The position numbers and the translations under genes are program-made. Below are positions 15,694-25,654 of a DNA stretch of 64,000 nt, piece after piece. The stretch is from Phocaeicola coprophilus DSM 18228 = JCM 13818 (GTDB lineage Bacteria; Bacteroidota; Bacteroidia; Bacteroidales; Bacteroidaceae): positions 23,706 through 87,705 of the forward strand of contig NZ_EQ973634.1 of assembly GCF_000157915.1 (NCBI RefSeq). Direction: 5' to 3'. The notes under the pieces are model-generated. The model worked only from the letters and a program-made list of their open reading frames with translations. It made no database searches and was not told where the DNA came from. Numbering within the stretch: the first letter of the stretch is position 1; each line of letters opens with the position of its first letter.

Positions 15694-16794
15694 ATGGTTG
15701 GATTGAAGATTCTTTTGAGCTGGGCTTCACTGACTTTTTTGTTAAGTAGTGGAGTGCTTTTCATGCGTCGTCGCAGTGGAGACCGCTCCCGTCTTTTTTT
15801 AGCCTGGGTCTGGTTGTTTGCCGGACTTGCCTTTCTTTGTCGTTTGCTGGCTCCAGCATTTGATCAGCCTATTGTAAACCAGGTTCTTCCTGTTACAAAC
15901 ATGGGCGGTGGCCTTTGGGCGATTGTATTCCTTTATTTATATCCGCTGGAAGCTATTGGCAACGGATGGCTTACCCGGAGGAACATGTTGCTTTTCCTGA
16001 TGCCCGGTCTGGTTTTAGGAGTAATCCTCTGGTTTATGAAGCCTTATGCCAGGGAATTAACTTCTTTCGCTGATATCTGGACATACATAGGAGAGTTTAA
16101 TGTGTGGTTCAGGCTGGCAGCACTGATTCTGGGAGTTTCTTTTTATGCTGTTTTCCTGTATTATATTCCCTATAACTGGATGAAAAGTACGGTGTATCAC
16201 AGCTGGATCGTTCTTTATTCTGTCAAAATACAGCTCATCTCTGTCTGTTTTGTTCTGTTTATGCTGACAGGACTGGCATGGGTCAGTTCCATTCATTTGC
16301 TGGTATGTATGGCAGTGGCGGTAACCGTAACCTACCGGGAACTCTTTATCCGTTTTGAGGTCCGTTGTACTGAGGATCCTCAACAAGAATCAGACAAGTC
16401 AGATGTTCTTCCTGACCTGGTTGCAGATGTCGAACCGACTGATCCCCTGATTGAGCGTCTGCGTCGTCTGATGGATGATGATCAGATCTGGAGGAATCCT
16501 GACATTGATCTGCCGTATCTGGCTCAGGAACTGAATACCAACCGCAGTTATCTGTCGAAAGCCATTCAGGATGACGGGTACAAAAATTTTGCAGACATGA
16601 TCAACCGGAAACGGATTGCAGAATTTCTGAAGCTGGCCGATGCTGGTTCGGTAGTCAGTGTGCAGGATACATTTTTCTATGTCGGGTTCCGTTCACGTGA
16701 AACCGCTCTGCGCTGTTTCAAGAAATATGTGGGTGTTTCGCCTACCGATTATTTGCGCAGCCGTATGGCCTATCATACCCTCCAGACCGAATAA
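15694..16794 (+). CDS. membrane-anchored AraC-family regulator
   Basis: The 366-residue protein has about six hydrophobic helices in its first 215 residues and then an AraC/XylS DNA-binding domain (DIDLPYLAQELNTNRSYLSKAI and VQDTFFYVGFRSRETALRCFKKYVGVSPTDYL). This architecture is common beside fimbrillin operons of Bacteroidales. It points the same way as the fimbrial genes that start 108 nt later, and is likely to control them in response to a membrane signal. Target binding is inferred from position only. Confidence 0.85.
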   Translation: MVGLKILLSWASLTFLLSSGVLFMRRRSGDRSRLFLAWVWLFAGLAFLCRLLAPAFDQPIVNQVLPVTNMGGGLWAIVFLYLYPLEAIGNGWLTRRNMLLFLMPGLVLGVILWFMKPYARELTSFADIWTYIGEFNVWFRLAALILGVSFYAVFLYYIPYNWMKSTVYHSWIVLYSVKIQLISVCFVLFMLTGLAWVSSIHLLVCMAVAVTVTYRELFIRFEVRCTEDPQQESDKSDVLPDLVADVEPTDPLIERLRRLMDDDQIWRNPDIDLPYLAQELNTNRSYLSKAIQDDGYKNFADMINRKRIAEFLKLADAGSVVSVQDTFFYVGFRSRETALRCFKKYVGVSPTDYLRSRMAYHTLQTE

Positions 16795-16902
16795 TTTGCA
16801 TTTTTGACACAATGTTTTGTAAAAATGAAACGTTGTGGAGAGAATTTCCAACTTATTTTGCAGTTGTAAAAAAATAAGCTGGTGACTTACGGTTTGAAGG
16901 AA

Positions 16903-18156
16903 ATGAGAGGGCTTTTGTATCGGTTACCCGGAAGTCTTTTTTCCGGTCTGATACTTCTGGCGATGTTGTTTGGATGTGCAGGGTCTTTATTGGCACAACA
17001 GACTGTTATTCGTCAGACCGATCAGTCGTACACTCTTTTATTCAATATCGACAGTCATACTGTTGATACGGCTTACTGCTCCAACGATGCGGTTCTTGAC
17101 CAGATTGAGACAGGGCTTGGCCGGCTTTTGTCTGTATCCGGGGTGATGATCGACTCTGTGGTCATTGTTTCTTCGGCATCCCCCGACGGTCGCAACAGCT
17201 ATAATTACCGCCTTTCAGCGGAACGTGGGCAGCATGTGTATCATCATTTGCGGAGCCTGTATTCAGGCCTGCCCGAAGCATGCTGGATTCTGGAGTCCAG
17301 AGGTGAAGACTGGGTAGCTTTCCGCAATATTCTGGATGGAGATCCGGACCAGCCTGCCCGCAAGGAACTGCTTGCCATCGTCGATACGGATTATCCGGCC
17401 GACGAGAAAGAGCGTCAGATCAAGAGATTCAGGCAGGCTTATGCCTATCTGGCAGATCATCATTTATATAAACTCCGGGCTGTTTCCGTTACTGTATATG
17501 CTTCCGTGCACGACCTGGCACCGGTTGAGCCGGTTCATGCCCTGTCTGTCGGCACTCAACTGACTCTGAACCCTCTGTCTGCCGGCACTCATCTGATCCA
17601 GCCGGATCTGTCTGCATCTGCGGAAAAGAAACGTTTCCGCCTGCCTCCCTTTGCCGTGAAAACCAATCTGCTTTATGACGCCGCGCTTGTTCCTAATATC
17701 GGACTGGAGTTTTTCTTCAGGGAAAGATGGTCGGTAGCCCTCAACTGGATGTATGCCTGGTGGAAAACCGATCGCCGCCATTATTACTGGCGCGTTTACG
17801 GGGGAGATGTGGAGGCACGCTACTGGCTGGGGAAAGACGGTTACGGCTATCACCGTTCCGGTCATCACGTAGGAGTATATGCCCAGACCGGTACGTTTGA
17901 CTTTGAACTGGGCGGACGCGGATACATGGTCGACGACTGGGGATATGGCGGAGGAATCTCTTACGGCTATTCCCTGCCCGTGGCCCGGAACCTGAATCTG
18001 GACTTTACGCTCGGAGTGGGAGTGTTTCACGGGAAATGCAAGGAATATCTGCCGATAGACGGGCGGTACGTGTGGCAGCTGACCAAGAAAATGAACTGGG
18101 TAGGTCCCACCAAGGCTGAAATATCTCTGGTGTGGCATATTGGAGACAGAAACTGA
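16903..18156 (+). CDS. DUF3575 domain-containing protein with OmpA-like N-terminal part
   Basis: The product (417 residues from the ATG at 16903; a GTG at 16882 would add seven) has a signal peptide (LILLAMLFGCAGSLLAQQ). Residues about 25-200 resemble an OmpA-type periplasmic domain (SSASPDGRNSYNYRLSAERGQHVYHHL). The C-terminal part (PPFAVKTNLLYDAALVPNIGLEFFFRERWSVALNWMYAWW) is DUF3575, a beta-barrel-like domain. Such proteins often lead fimbrial operons in this order, so an envelope or assembly role is likely. Confidence 0.82.
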   Translation: MRGLLYRLPGSLFSGLILLAMLFGCAGSLLAQQTVIRQTDQSYTLLFNIDSHTVDTAYCSNDAVLDQIETGLGRLLSVSGVMIDSVVIVSSASPDGRNSYNYRLSAERGQHVYHHLRSLYSGLPEACWILESRGEDWVAFRNILDGDPDQPARKELLAIVDTDYPADEKERQIKRFRQAYAYLADHHLYKLRAVSVTVYASVHDLAPVEPVHALSVGTQLTLNPLSAGTHLIQPDLSASAEKKRFRLPPFAVKTNLLYDAALVPNIGLEFFFRERWSVALNWMYAWWKTDRRHYYWRVYGGDVEARYWLGKDGYGYHRSGHHVGVYAQTGTFDFELGGRGYMVDDWGYGGGISYGYSLPVARNLNLDFTLGVGVFHGKCKEYLPIDGRYVWQLTKKMNWVGPTKAEISLVWHIGDRN

Positions 18157-18170
18157 AAGGACGAAGCGAT

Positions 18171-19283
18171 ATGGGCAAGAAAGTGATACTATATTCCCTT
18201 TTACTGATGCTGCAGGCACTGGCTGGCTGCAAGCATAAGGATTTGTATATGGGGCATGACTCATCCTCTACGCTGATCCTTCAGGTAAACTGGCATCTGG
18301 AGTGGAACATTGAATACCTGATTGACTGGGAAACAGAATGGAACCCCGAATGGATCATGGACTGGAGCAAGGTGACACCTCCCGAACCCGAAGGAGTGCG
18401 ACTGGTCACCGAGACCCGGGAAGAGGGATACCGCCAGATATTCAATCTGCCGTCGGGAGGAGGAAGAGTGACGTTGCAGCCGGGAGTTTATACGGCCCTG
18501 CTTCATAACAACGATACGGAGTATATTGTTTTTGAGACGGAAGATCTGGTGTCGACCTTGACGGCTACCACCCGCAGCCGTTCCCGCAGCCCTTATTCGG
18601 AGAACAATCCGGCTGAATCGACGGTAAATCCCCCGGACTACCTGTTTTCCAGTTACTCGGAAGAATTTCATATCCGTGAGCTGGAAGAATGGGAGGACGG
18701 TGAAGAAGAACGGATTATAGAGATTGATGTTGCCATGCATCCGGTGGTGTTCAGTTACATCATACGCTGTGAGTTTGAGGATGGCAAGGAATATATCAAC
18801 GAGGCACGCGGAGCTCTGTCGGGTATGGCAGGTACGGTGAATCTGAGCAATCGCCGCACGCTTGATGACGTGGTTACGGTGTTGTATGAAGATGCTGAAG
18901 TGAGTGATTACGGGGTAGAGGCAGTGGTGCGTTCATTCGGACTGTGCAACTTCGATCCGGTTCCTACTGATGAACATCCCAACGGTCATTATTATACGCC
19001 GGACGGGGTGGAAAATCCGGGCAACCTGTTGCAGAACGGACGTCCACGGGCCGACGAGCAGACCCGCAATATCCTGACGCTGGAAGTAGCCCTGAAGAGC
19101 GGTCAGACAAAGACCTTTGAGGTGGATGTGACCGATCGCATGCGTGAGCAGCCCCGTGGCGGAGTGTTGCTCATTAAGGGACTGACGGTCACTCCCGAAG
19201 AAGGAGAAGGCAACCATTCCGGCGGATTTGAAGTGGGAGTGAATGACTGGGGAAACTCCGAAGAAGTGGAACTTCCCTTGTAA
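18171..19283 (+). CDS. DUF5119 domain-containing lipoprotein
   Basis: The 370-residue product starts MGKKVILYSLLLMLQALAGC, a lipoprotein signal with Cys20. It is followed by DLYMGHDSSSTLILQVNWHLEW and a Trp/Glu-rich stretch (WNIEYLIDWETEWNPEW), typical of DUF5119. The first ATG in frame (18132) lies inside the previous gene, so 18171 is preferred. It precedes the major fimbrillin by 49 nt and has a fimbrillin-like domain layout. It is probably a minor or anchoring fimbrial component; function is not proven. Confidence 0.8.
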   Translation: MGKKVILYSLLLMLQALAGCKHKDLYMGHDSSSTLILQVNWHLEWNIEYLIDWETEWNPEWIMDWSKVTPPEPEGVRLVTETREEGYRQIFNLPSGGGRVTLQPGVYTALLHNNDTEYIVFETEDLVSTLTATTRSRSRSPYSENNPAESTVNPPDYLFSSYSEEFHIRELEEWEDGEEERIIEIDVAMHPVVFSYIIRCEFEDGKEYINEARGALSGMAGTVNLSNRRTLDDVVTVLYEDAEVSDYGVEAVVRSFGLCNFDPVPTDEHPNGHYYTPDGVENPGNLLQNGRPRADEQTRNILTLEVALKSGQTKTFEVDVTDRMREQPRGGVLLIKGLTVTPEEGEGNHSGGFEVGVNDWGNSEEVELPL

Positions 19284-19332
19284 AAGCGAGAAATAAGCGA
19301 TCTATATATAAACTAACTAATTATTAAGACAT

Positions 19333-20385
19333 ATGAAAAAGAATAAGTTTTGGCTGGCAGCAATGGCTGTAACCGTTTCAATGGCAAGCTGCTCATTGGA
19401 AGAAGTAATGGAGCAACCTGAACCGCAGGCAATCGGGTTCTCATCGTTCGTAGGAAAACCGACTCGGGCGGTGACGGAGATTATTAAACCGGATGGAACA
19501 GAAAGTGGGGTACAAAAACGTTTAACCAATTTTTATGTGTTTGGCCGTTACGGAGATAAGAATGGAGCTAATTATAGTAATGTTGTATATGAAAATGCAG
19601 AAGTTGTAGTTTCGAATTCAAGTTTTACAAATGTAGGGCCTACCGATGTTCAATATTGGGCTCTTAATAAGGATTATAAATTTGCAGCCTATTCTGATGG
19701 AAATTCTAAGATAGAATCCGATATCTCTTTTGGAACGGATGGAAATATTACTATTACAGATTATGAAGCAGGTGGCAAAGATTTGATATTGGCAACTCCT
19801 GCCGAAGTTCAAACAAATGCTACAATATCGGCACAACCTAATGTTGTTCCCCTTACATTCAACCACTTGCTTTCACAGGTTAGTTTCCAGTTTGTAGGAG
19901 AAGATTTTCCTGCTGGTTATAAGATAAAGATTGAAGGTTTAACTTTTTCTGTGAATAATACGGCTACTTATACCAGTTCGAATAATTCATGGGGTGAACC
20001 AACAACTTCTGCATCTAAAGGATATACAGTTGGTACTGGAACTGCGTTTGCTTTTGATACACAAACAAAATCAGATGCGAATTTCGTAATTCCTCAAAGT
20101 TATAGCAGTGATATTACAGCAGCATTTACAGCAACAATATATGATAAATATAATTCAGAAGTTGCAAGGAAGGCATTTACAACAGCTTCACTGTTGGCTG
20201 AATCCGCTTCAGGAATTCCTGAAGAATGGGTAAAAGGATACCGTTATCAGTATAACATAAAGCTTACTCCGTCTGAAATGACGAATATGTTTCCTATTAA
20301 GTTTACTGTAACTACTGTTAGTGACTGGCTGGATAGTACAACTCCAGGAGCTAGTGACGATTTGACGAATACTGCTAATCCATAA
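19333..20385 (+). CDS. fimbrillin family protein, probable major pilin
   Basis: The 350-residue product has a lipoprotein signal (SMASCSLEE, Cys20) and, near residue 45, KPTRAV, a likely Arg-gingipain-type maturation site as used by Bacteroidales type V pilins. LTFNHLLSQVSFQFVGEDFPAGYKI and FVIPQSYSSDI are Mfa_like_1 features. Pilins of this type are exported as lipoproteins, cleaved and polymerised by strand exchange. The gene is clearly more AT-rich than the genes on both sides. A strong hairpin (20393-20423) follows it. Confidence 0.88.
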   Translation: MKKNKFWLAAMAVTVSMASCSLEEVMEQPEPQAIGFSSFVGKPTRAVTEIIKPDGTESGVQKRLTNFYVFGRYGDKNGANYSNVVYENAEVVVSNSSFTNVGPTDVQYWALNKDYKFAAYSDGNSKIESDISFGTDGNITITDYEAGGKDLILATPAEVQTNATISAQPNVVPLTFNHLLSQVSFQFVGEDFPAGYKIKIEGLTFSVNNTATYTSSNNSWGEPTTSASKGYTVGTGTAFAFDTQTKSDANFVIPQSYSSDITAAFTATIYDKYNSEVARKAFTTASLLAESASGIPEEWVKGYRYQYNIKLTPSEMTNMFPIKFTVTTVSDWLDSTTPGASDDLTNTANP

Positions 20386-20392
20386 TCCCCCT

Positions 20393-20423
20393 TTTCTCCG
20401 GGCGGCATTCCCGCCCGGAGAAA
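20393..20423 (+). terminator. operon-internal hairpin after the major fimbrillin
   Basis: TTTCTCCGGGCGG (20393-20405) pairs perfectly with CCGCCCGGAGAAA (20411-20423) over a 5-nt loop. There is no T-tract. It may stop part of the transcription or protect the upstream mRNA so that the first pilin is made in excess. Confidence 0.65.
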
Positions 20424-20461
20424 TCCATTTTCATGCAGCCATTTAATCTCAAGGAGAAGAT

Positions 20462-21457
20462 ATGAAAAAGTTATATGCCCGGATTGTTCCGCTTGTTTTT
20501 GTGCTGGGAGCCTGTTCCTCTTCCGACGAGCCTGCTGCTGATCCGTCTGTACCTGTCGGTTTCAGTGTGCAGACCGAAACGCGTGCGGCTGTGACAGGGA
20601 CTACTTTGCCCGACGGCAGCCTTTTCAAGGTGTGGGGCGGGTACAACGGCAACAATGTTTTCGACGACAGGGAGGTGACAAAAACAGCTTCCGGATGTAC
20701 TTACACGGGTACGGAATATTGGGTGCCGGGGAAGACGTATAATTTCCATGCGGTATATCCGGCTGAATTGCCGGCTGGGGCTACACTCACCGTGGCTGGT
20801 GATGGAACGGTTTCCGTCAGCAATTTTGACTGTTCCGCTACGGGCGATGCGGCTGTCGATCTGATGACGGCATCGGCACCAGATATCAAGGCTGATGAGA
20901 TTATTGCCAACCAAAATCCGGTGGAACTGACTTTCAGTCACCTGCTTTCTCATATATCCTTCGTCTTTGATAATCAGCTGACCGGTGGTTATGCGGCAGA
21001 GGTAACTGACATCTCTTTTTCGATCCGGGTGAAAGGAAATTACAACAGCAGTACGGAGCCATCTCCATGGACGAATCTGAATCCGGGAGCAATTACCCTC
21101 TATCCGGCAGCCGCTCCGCTGACGGTAGCAAACAAATTATCTGTCACTTCTGCTCCTGCCCTGGTTATTCCTCAAAGTAATACGGGGGTGAATGTCACCT
21201 TTACCGTTACTATCCGTGAGATAATCGATGAGGATACGGGAAGCACCACTATGACGGTGGTCAAACGCTTTACTTCACCGCTTGCTACAACGGACGGTGA
21301 GTGGAAAATGGGGCAGCGCTATGAATATAAGGCTACCCTGACTGGTGAACTGATGGAAATGGACGGTTTAACACAAATAACGCTGGATGTGAAGATCACA
21401 GACTGGTCGGTAGAAGATGCCAATGTATCGTGGGGCGGTGAAACTGCTGCACCTTAA
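20462..21457 (+). CDS. fimbrillin family protein, accessory pilin
   Basis: The 331-residue protein has a lipoprotein signal (VLGACSSSDEP, Cys19) and a likely maturation site at TETRAA near residue 40. VELTFSHLLSHISFVFDNQLTGGYAAEV and LVIPQSNTGVNVTF match the same features in the major fimbrillin. It ends DWSVEDANVSWGGE, whereas the upstream gene ends DWLDSTTPG. It has the normal base composition of the region. It is probably a minor shaft subunit; alternative expression to the first pilin is possible. Confidence 0.85.
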   Translation: MKKLYARIVPLVFVLGACSSSDEPAADPSVPVGFSVQTETRAAVTGTTLPDGSLFKVWGGYNGNNVFDDREVTKTASGCTYTGTEYWVPGKTYNFHAVYPAELPAGATLTVAGDGTVSVSNFDCSATGDAAVDLMTASAPDIKADEIIANQNPVELTFSHLLSHISFVFDNQLTGGYAAEVTDISFSIRVKGNYNSSTEPSPWTNLNPGAITLYPAAAPLTVANKLSVTSAPALVIPQSNTGVNVTFTVTIREIIDEDTGSTTMTVVKRFTSPLATTDGEWKMGQRYEYKATLTGELMEMDGLTQITLDVKITDWSVEDANVSWGGETAAP

Positions 21458-21488
21458 TATGATAGCTATGAACAGAGATATGTATGAT

Positions 21489-22517
21489 ATGAAACATGTG
21501 TTGCGTTACAGCCTGCTGGTGATGGCGGTGCTGCTCTGCCAGGCCTGTACGGGTACCGATCCGCAGGATATCACTGAGGAACGTACAACGACCATTTATC
21601 TGCAGCTCCCTCAGCCGGATGCCGGAACACGCAGTATATCTCCTGGTTACGAGGATGAATTGCAATTGCTGGAGAGTCAGATTTATACCTTGCGGGTCAT
21701 TCTGCTTTCGCAAGCGGGTACCAATAAATCAACCACCATCAACCGGCTGTTTAAAGATGTAGACTCGGACGCGAGACTGGTCATAGAGAATGTACCGGTC
21801 GGAGTTGCGCAGCTTTATGTCATAGCCAACGAGGCGAGTATCGGACAGGATTATAGCGATATAGCCAATTTGCAGAAGCAGGTGGTGGATGTCAATGGTT
21901 CACGCAAGGTGCTGATCACAGATACCGGTAACCGGTATTTCCCCATAAGAGGCTCGGAACTTCTGGCTGCTGAGAAAAAGAAAGGCCTTCCCATGAGCTG
22001 GATGAACAAGAATCTGACAGTCAGCAAGGATATGACAATAGATGTTGCTCTGGAGCGTTGCGTCTCGAAGATATGTATGCAGATTCAAAACGATTTTTCT
22101 GAATCAATCAAGGTAACAGAGGTTTCATTCGGAGCGTTTTTCGGCAACAGCTTTTATCTGTTCAGAGAAGGAGCTCTGGATGTACCTGATCAGACATATA
22201 AAGAACAGGTATATGATCAGTCGGTAGACTATCCGATAGCTCCCAATGAAAGCGAAGTGCTGATATGCTATTTTTATCCCTCATTTGCCAGGACCAGCGA
22301 TGTGGAAGCTTCTCCTTACACCATTGGTTTTAAAACCGAACACGGTGAATATCCGAAGATGGCTTTTCTTGACTCGGATGGAAAGCCCTATAACTCGATT
22401 CCCCGCAACAAGCAGATCAATATCAATGTTACGCTTAGCGGAGCAACGCATGTGAATATTGACTTTGAAGTGGTTGAATGGACAGAAAGAACAATTACAG
22501 TTCCTGATTTTGAATAA
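21489..22517 (+). CDS. FimB/Mfa2-family fimbrial anchor lipoprotein
   Basis: The 342-residue product starts MKHVLRYSLLVMAVLLCQAC (Cys20 lipidated). The core shows IYTLRVILLSQAGTNKS, LVIENVPVGVAQLYVIANEAS and TIDVALERCVSKICMQI, which fit PF08842 (Mfa2), the subunit that anchors the fimbria in the outer membrane and limits its length. The ATG at 21417 lies within the previous gene; the lipoprotein start at 21489 is preferred. It sits between the pilins and the tip gene, as in other Mfa-type operons. Confidence 0.85.
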   Translation: MKHVLRYSLLVMAVLLCQACTGTDPQDITEERTTTIYLQLPQPDAGTRSISPGYEDELQLLESQIYTLRVILLSQAGTNKSTTINRLFKDVDSDARLVIENVPVGVAQLYVIANEASIGQDYSDIANLQKQVVDVNGSRKVLITDTGNRYFPIRGSELLAAEKKKGLPMSWMNKNLTVSKDMTIDVALERCVSKICMQIQNDFSESIKVTEVSFGAFFGNSFYLFREGALDVPDQTYKEQVYDQSVDYPIAPNESEVLICYFYPSFARTSDVEASPYTIGFKTEHGEYPKMAFLDSDGKPYNSIPRNKQININVTLSGATHVNIDFEVVEWTERTITVPDFE

Positions 22518-22530
22518 TACCGGTGCGAAT

Positions 22531-24141
22531 ATGAACAAGACAGCAATACAGATAAAGATGATAGCCCTGTGGACGGTGATCCTGCTCTTCACGGCATGTC
22601 AGGACGATATGCCTTTCAGAAATACAGACCGCATACAGGAAGGTATTCCGACAACCGTGAAACTGGGTTTCCAGGCTTCGGAAGCAACGGTAGAAACCCG
22701 GGCTGCCCAGGATCGGAAGTATGAGGACAGGGTGGACAATGTGTTTATCCTGATCTTTGACGAAGATGGAAAGATACACGACCGGTTTTTCTGCAAGGAT
22801 GGAAGCGGGCTGAGTTATGACAATGGTAATACTTTGTTGAGTTCCGGTATTCTGACGTTTACCACCACTTCGCTGAACAACGCCACCATTGTGGGTATTG
22901 CCAATCTGGCGGATGGGAATACGTCTACTGCCTATACGGTGACAGAAGCCGAGTTGACTGCGGTGAACACGCTGGATGAACTGAAGGCAAAAGTGATGAC
23001 CATGCGTGATGAATCGGTATACCGCAGTGCCTATTTTATGATGACGGGGTATGCCAAGGTGAAAAATCCGGCAGACGGAACGGATCCGACATTGATCAAT
23101 ATCCCGGCTCTGGAGAGCGAGCAGACAGCAACACTGGAATGTACCCTGGAGCTGGAACGTACAGACGCCAAGGTGAAGTTTGTGGTCACTTCAGAAGTTC
23201 CGGAAGGTAAGGACTGGGAAAAGTTCTCTTTTCAGCCCACAGGCTGGATGGTTAAACGGGTACCCCGGCAGTCTCTTATTTTACCGAAAGATGCAGCCGA
23301 TGAGAAGGGTAACTGGGATTTTGACGGTGACGCTGCCGCTGCCGTCTATTTTAATTCGCCGTCCTATGAATTTGAAACGTTCTCCAGAAGCGGAGCCTTG
23401 TATAAAGGCGGGAGCTTTGTTTTTTACATGCCTGAGAACAGAAAGAAATGTAAACAAGAAATTACTACGGGAGAATATGCATTGCGGGATAAAAGGGAAG
23501 ATCCCACTACTGATGCGGATGGGAATGTAACCCTCGGGGATTTTATATATGCCGATGCAAACTCTACTTATGTAGAAATAACCGGTATCCTGTCATATTT
23601 TGAAGAGATAGATGGGGTAGACCAGCTGGTTTATGCCAACGTGCGTTTTCTTGTTCATCTGGGGTATGCAGATGTAGATGGAGATGGATTTGAAGATGTC
23701 AATGATTATGATACAAAACGCAATCATTCCTATATTTATAACGTTAAAGTAAAAGGGGTATATAATATTGAGGTCGATGTGGATGATGAGACAGATCCCC
23801 GTCCCGGCTATGACGGAGATGTGGTGGTGAACTATCAGGACAGTTATCAGTTTGACTGTCATTACGACCGTCGTCTGATTAAGCTGAACAGAAGCGGATT
23901 CAAGCCCAAGGAAGGAGGTACGGCAGGTACCCTCCGGTGGGGAGTAAGCACGCCGTTCAGCAAGGGGATTCATGAGGTAGTTGCAAATGCCGCGGATATA
24001 AAACAGAATATGAGAGACTACCGTTGGATCAAGTTTGCTGTGAATAAAGAGTATGGAGTAGCCAATGACAAGATGGTGAAATATCCCGGTGATCAGAATT
24101 ACAATGACCCTTTCCCGCTGGATCGTACTAAGAACGATTAG
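22531..24141 (+). CDS. DUF4906 tip fimbrillin, 5' part ended by an in-frame TAG
   Basis: The lipoprotein-type start (TVILLFTACQDDMPF) and an RAAQ maturation-like site near residue 50 resemble the other fimbrillins. The reading frame runs 536 codons to TAG at 24139-24141. The frame then continues open, without any further stop, to 25644, and protein similarity style is unbroken, so the full gene was about 1038 codons. A DVDGDGFEDVNDYD segment looks like a calcium loop. This fragment lacks the C-terminal adhesin part, so the fimbrial tip is probably not functional unless TAG is suppressed or variable. Confidence 0.82.
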   Translation: MNKTAIQIKMIALWTVILLFTACQDDMPFRNTDRIQEGIPTTVKLGFQASEATVETRAAQDRKYEDRVDNVFILIFDEDGKIHDRFFCKDGSGLSYDNGNTLLSSGILTFTTTSLNNATIVGIANLADGNTSTAYTVTEAELTAVNTLDELKAKVMTMRDESVYRSAYFMMTGYAKVKNPADGTDPTLINIPALESEQTATLECTLELERTDAKVKFVVTSEVPEGKDWEKFSFQPTGWMVKRVPRQSLILPKDAADEKGNWDFDGDAAAAVYFNSPSYEFETFSRSGALYKGGSFVFYMPENRKKCKQEITTGEYALRDKREDPTTDADGNVTLGDFIYADANSTYVEITGILSYFEEIDGVDQLVYANVRFLVHLGYADVDGDGFEDVNDYDTKRNHSYIYNVKVKGVYNIEVDVDDETDPRPGYDGDVVVNYQDSYQFDCHYDRRLIKLNRSGFKPKEGGTAGTLRWGVSTPFSKGIHEVVANAADIKQNMRDYRWIKFAVNKEYGVANDKMVKYPGDQNYNDPFPLDRTKND

Positions 24142-25644
24142 CCTTCTCCTTATTATTCTCCGGACGGAGACGGGTATCAGAATAACGAAACTGTGAATAC
24201 CGAGAAAGCCCGTCTTCGGGATGTGAACCAGCTGATGCAATTCCTGAAAGAGGAGGCAGTGACTAATTCAAATGGAATATTTGATGCGGATGGCTATGCA
24301 TGGATCACTGCCTTTGTGGATGAAAATGTATATGCGTATGATCCGAGAACCAATTTGCAGGATCTCACGTTGTGGAAGAAAATGGCTGAAACGGACGACC
24401 GTCAGCTTTATATCATTGTCGATGAAGAGAAATATTCCGAAGATAATCAGTCGAGTGTGATCAAGGCACAATATTCTTTCCGCCAGCGCAGTGTCCGTAC
24501 TGTTTATAATGTCAATAAGGAGAGCCTGAAGACAGCCTGGGGGCTGGAGTCGAATATGGAAACCGAAAGACTTTATGCAGGTACGATTAATAATGGAGTT
24601 ACGACGGACAAATCCAACGGACGTCTGAATACGCTTCGTATTCTTTTAGGAAATAATTACCAGTATTATCCTGTAAATTTGAAGTGGACTGATGTATTAA
24701 ATACCAGCGATGTATTCAGCGAAAGCGAATATTATGGGCTTAACAGTGGGTATGAATATGCTATTTATGCTTGCCTGATCCGGAATCGTGATCTGGATGG
24801 GGATAATATAGTAGATGCGGATGAAATCCGCTGGTATCTGGCCAGTATCAATCAGCTGGTGGATATCTATCTGGGAGAGTATGCGCTGGATGCATTGTCG
24901 CGTCTGTATCCCACTGATGCTGTCGACCGTCCGGGAGGAAAGAGCGTATATTGGCATTACACTTCCAGTTCGTATGACGGTCAGGAGTCAAATCCCTGGG
25001 TATTGTGGGCAGAAGAGGGAGCTTCACTGGGACGGAAAAATGATTCTCAGCTTGTAAAATATAATGGGCCTTTTTATTCATACCGCTGTCTGCGTAATCT
25101 GGGAATCCCGCTGGATCAGCCGGATAAGGAACCTGTCGATCTGGTATCTGTGCATCAGATTGGAGCTACCCGTGGCTATCAGATCGATGTCACGAATATG
25201 AACGAAAAGTCAAGGCGTCCGAATTATGAGACAGTTTTGGCTGCCCATAACGAACGTCAGCAGGACAACCGGCCTTATGCTTATTTTGAAGTACATCCTG
25301 ATTATTTTCCCCAGGGTGATAACTGGTATACATGGCAATATTATCAGACTTACAATCCCTGTCCGACGGGGTACCGAATCCCCAATCAGCGTGAATTACT
25401 GATTATGTCGACCCGCCTTCCAGGCGCAGCATGGAAGGATGGGTATAATGGTGAGCATTATATGAGTCAGACAGCTTTTTCTTTGATGGGGCAACCTCCT
25501 TATACGGACAAACGTGTGGGATTTATCTGGCATAAAAATGGTAATTTCATATTGGTCAATGGTAGTTTTGATGAAAATGGCAAACCAAATGAAATAGGTG
25601 TTGTCCGTCCGGTAAAGGATATCACTTCCATTACAGCCAATTGA
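24142..25644 (+). pseudogene. DUF4906 tip fimbrillin, 3' part after the in-frame TAG
   Basis: Same frame as the 5' part, starting PSPYYSPDGDGYQ. A GTG at 24193 could in theory restart translation, but no signal peptide would be present and export would fail. DLDGDNIVDADEIRWYL is an EF-hand-like loop, and NPCPTGYRIPNQRELLIM near the end resembles the fold found at the end of tip adhesins and in Fibrobacter-type lectin-like domains. The region is undecayed apart from the stop, which suggests a recent event. Confidence 0.78.
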
Positions 25645-25654
25645 GAATGCCGTC

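Noticed and set aside
24139-24141. TAG read as an amino acid by genetic-code change.
   Set aside because: truA and the TIGR03915 gene end in TAG and would run into each other if it were sense; the host code is standard.
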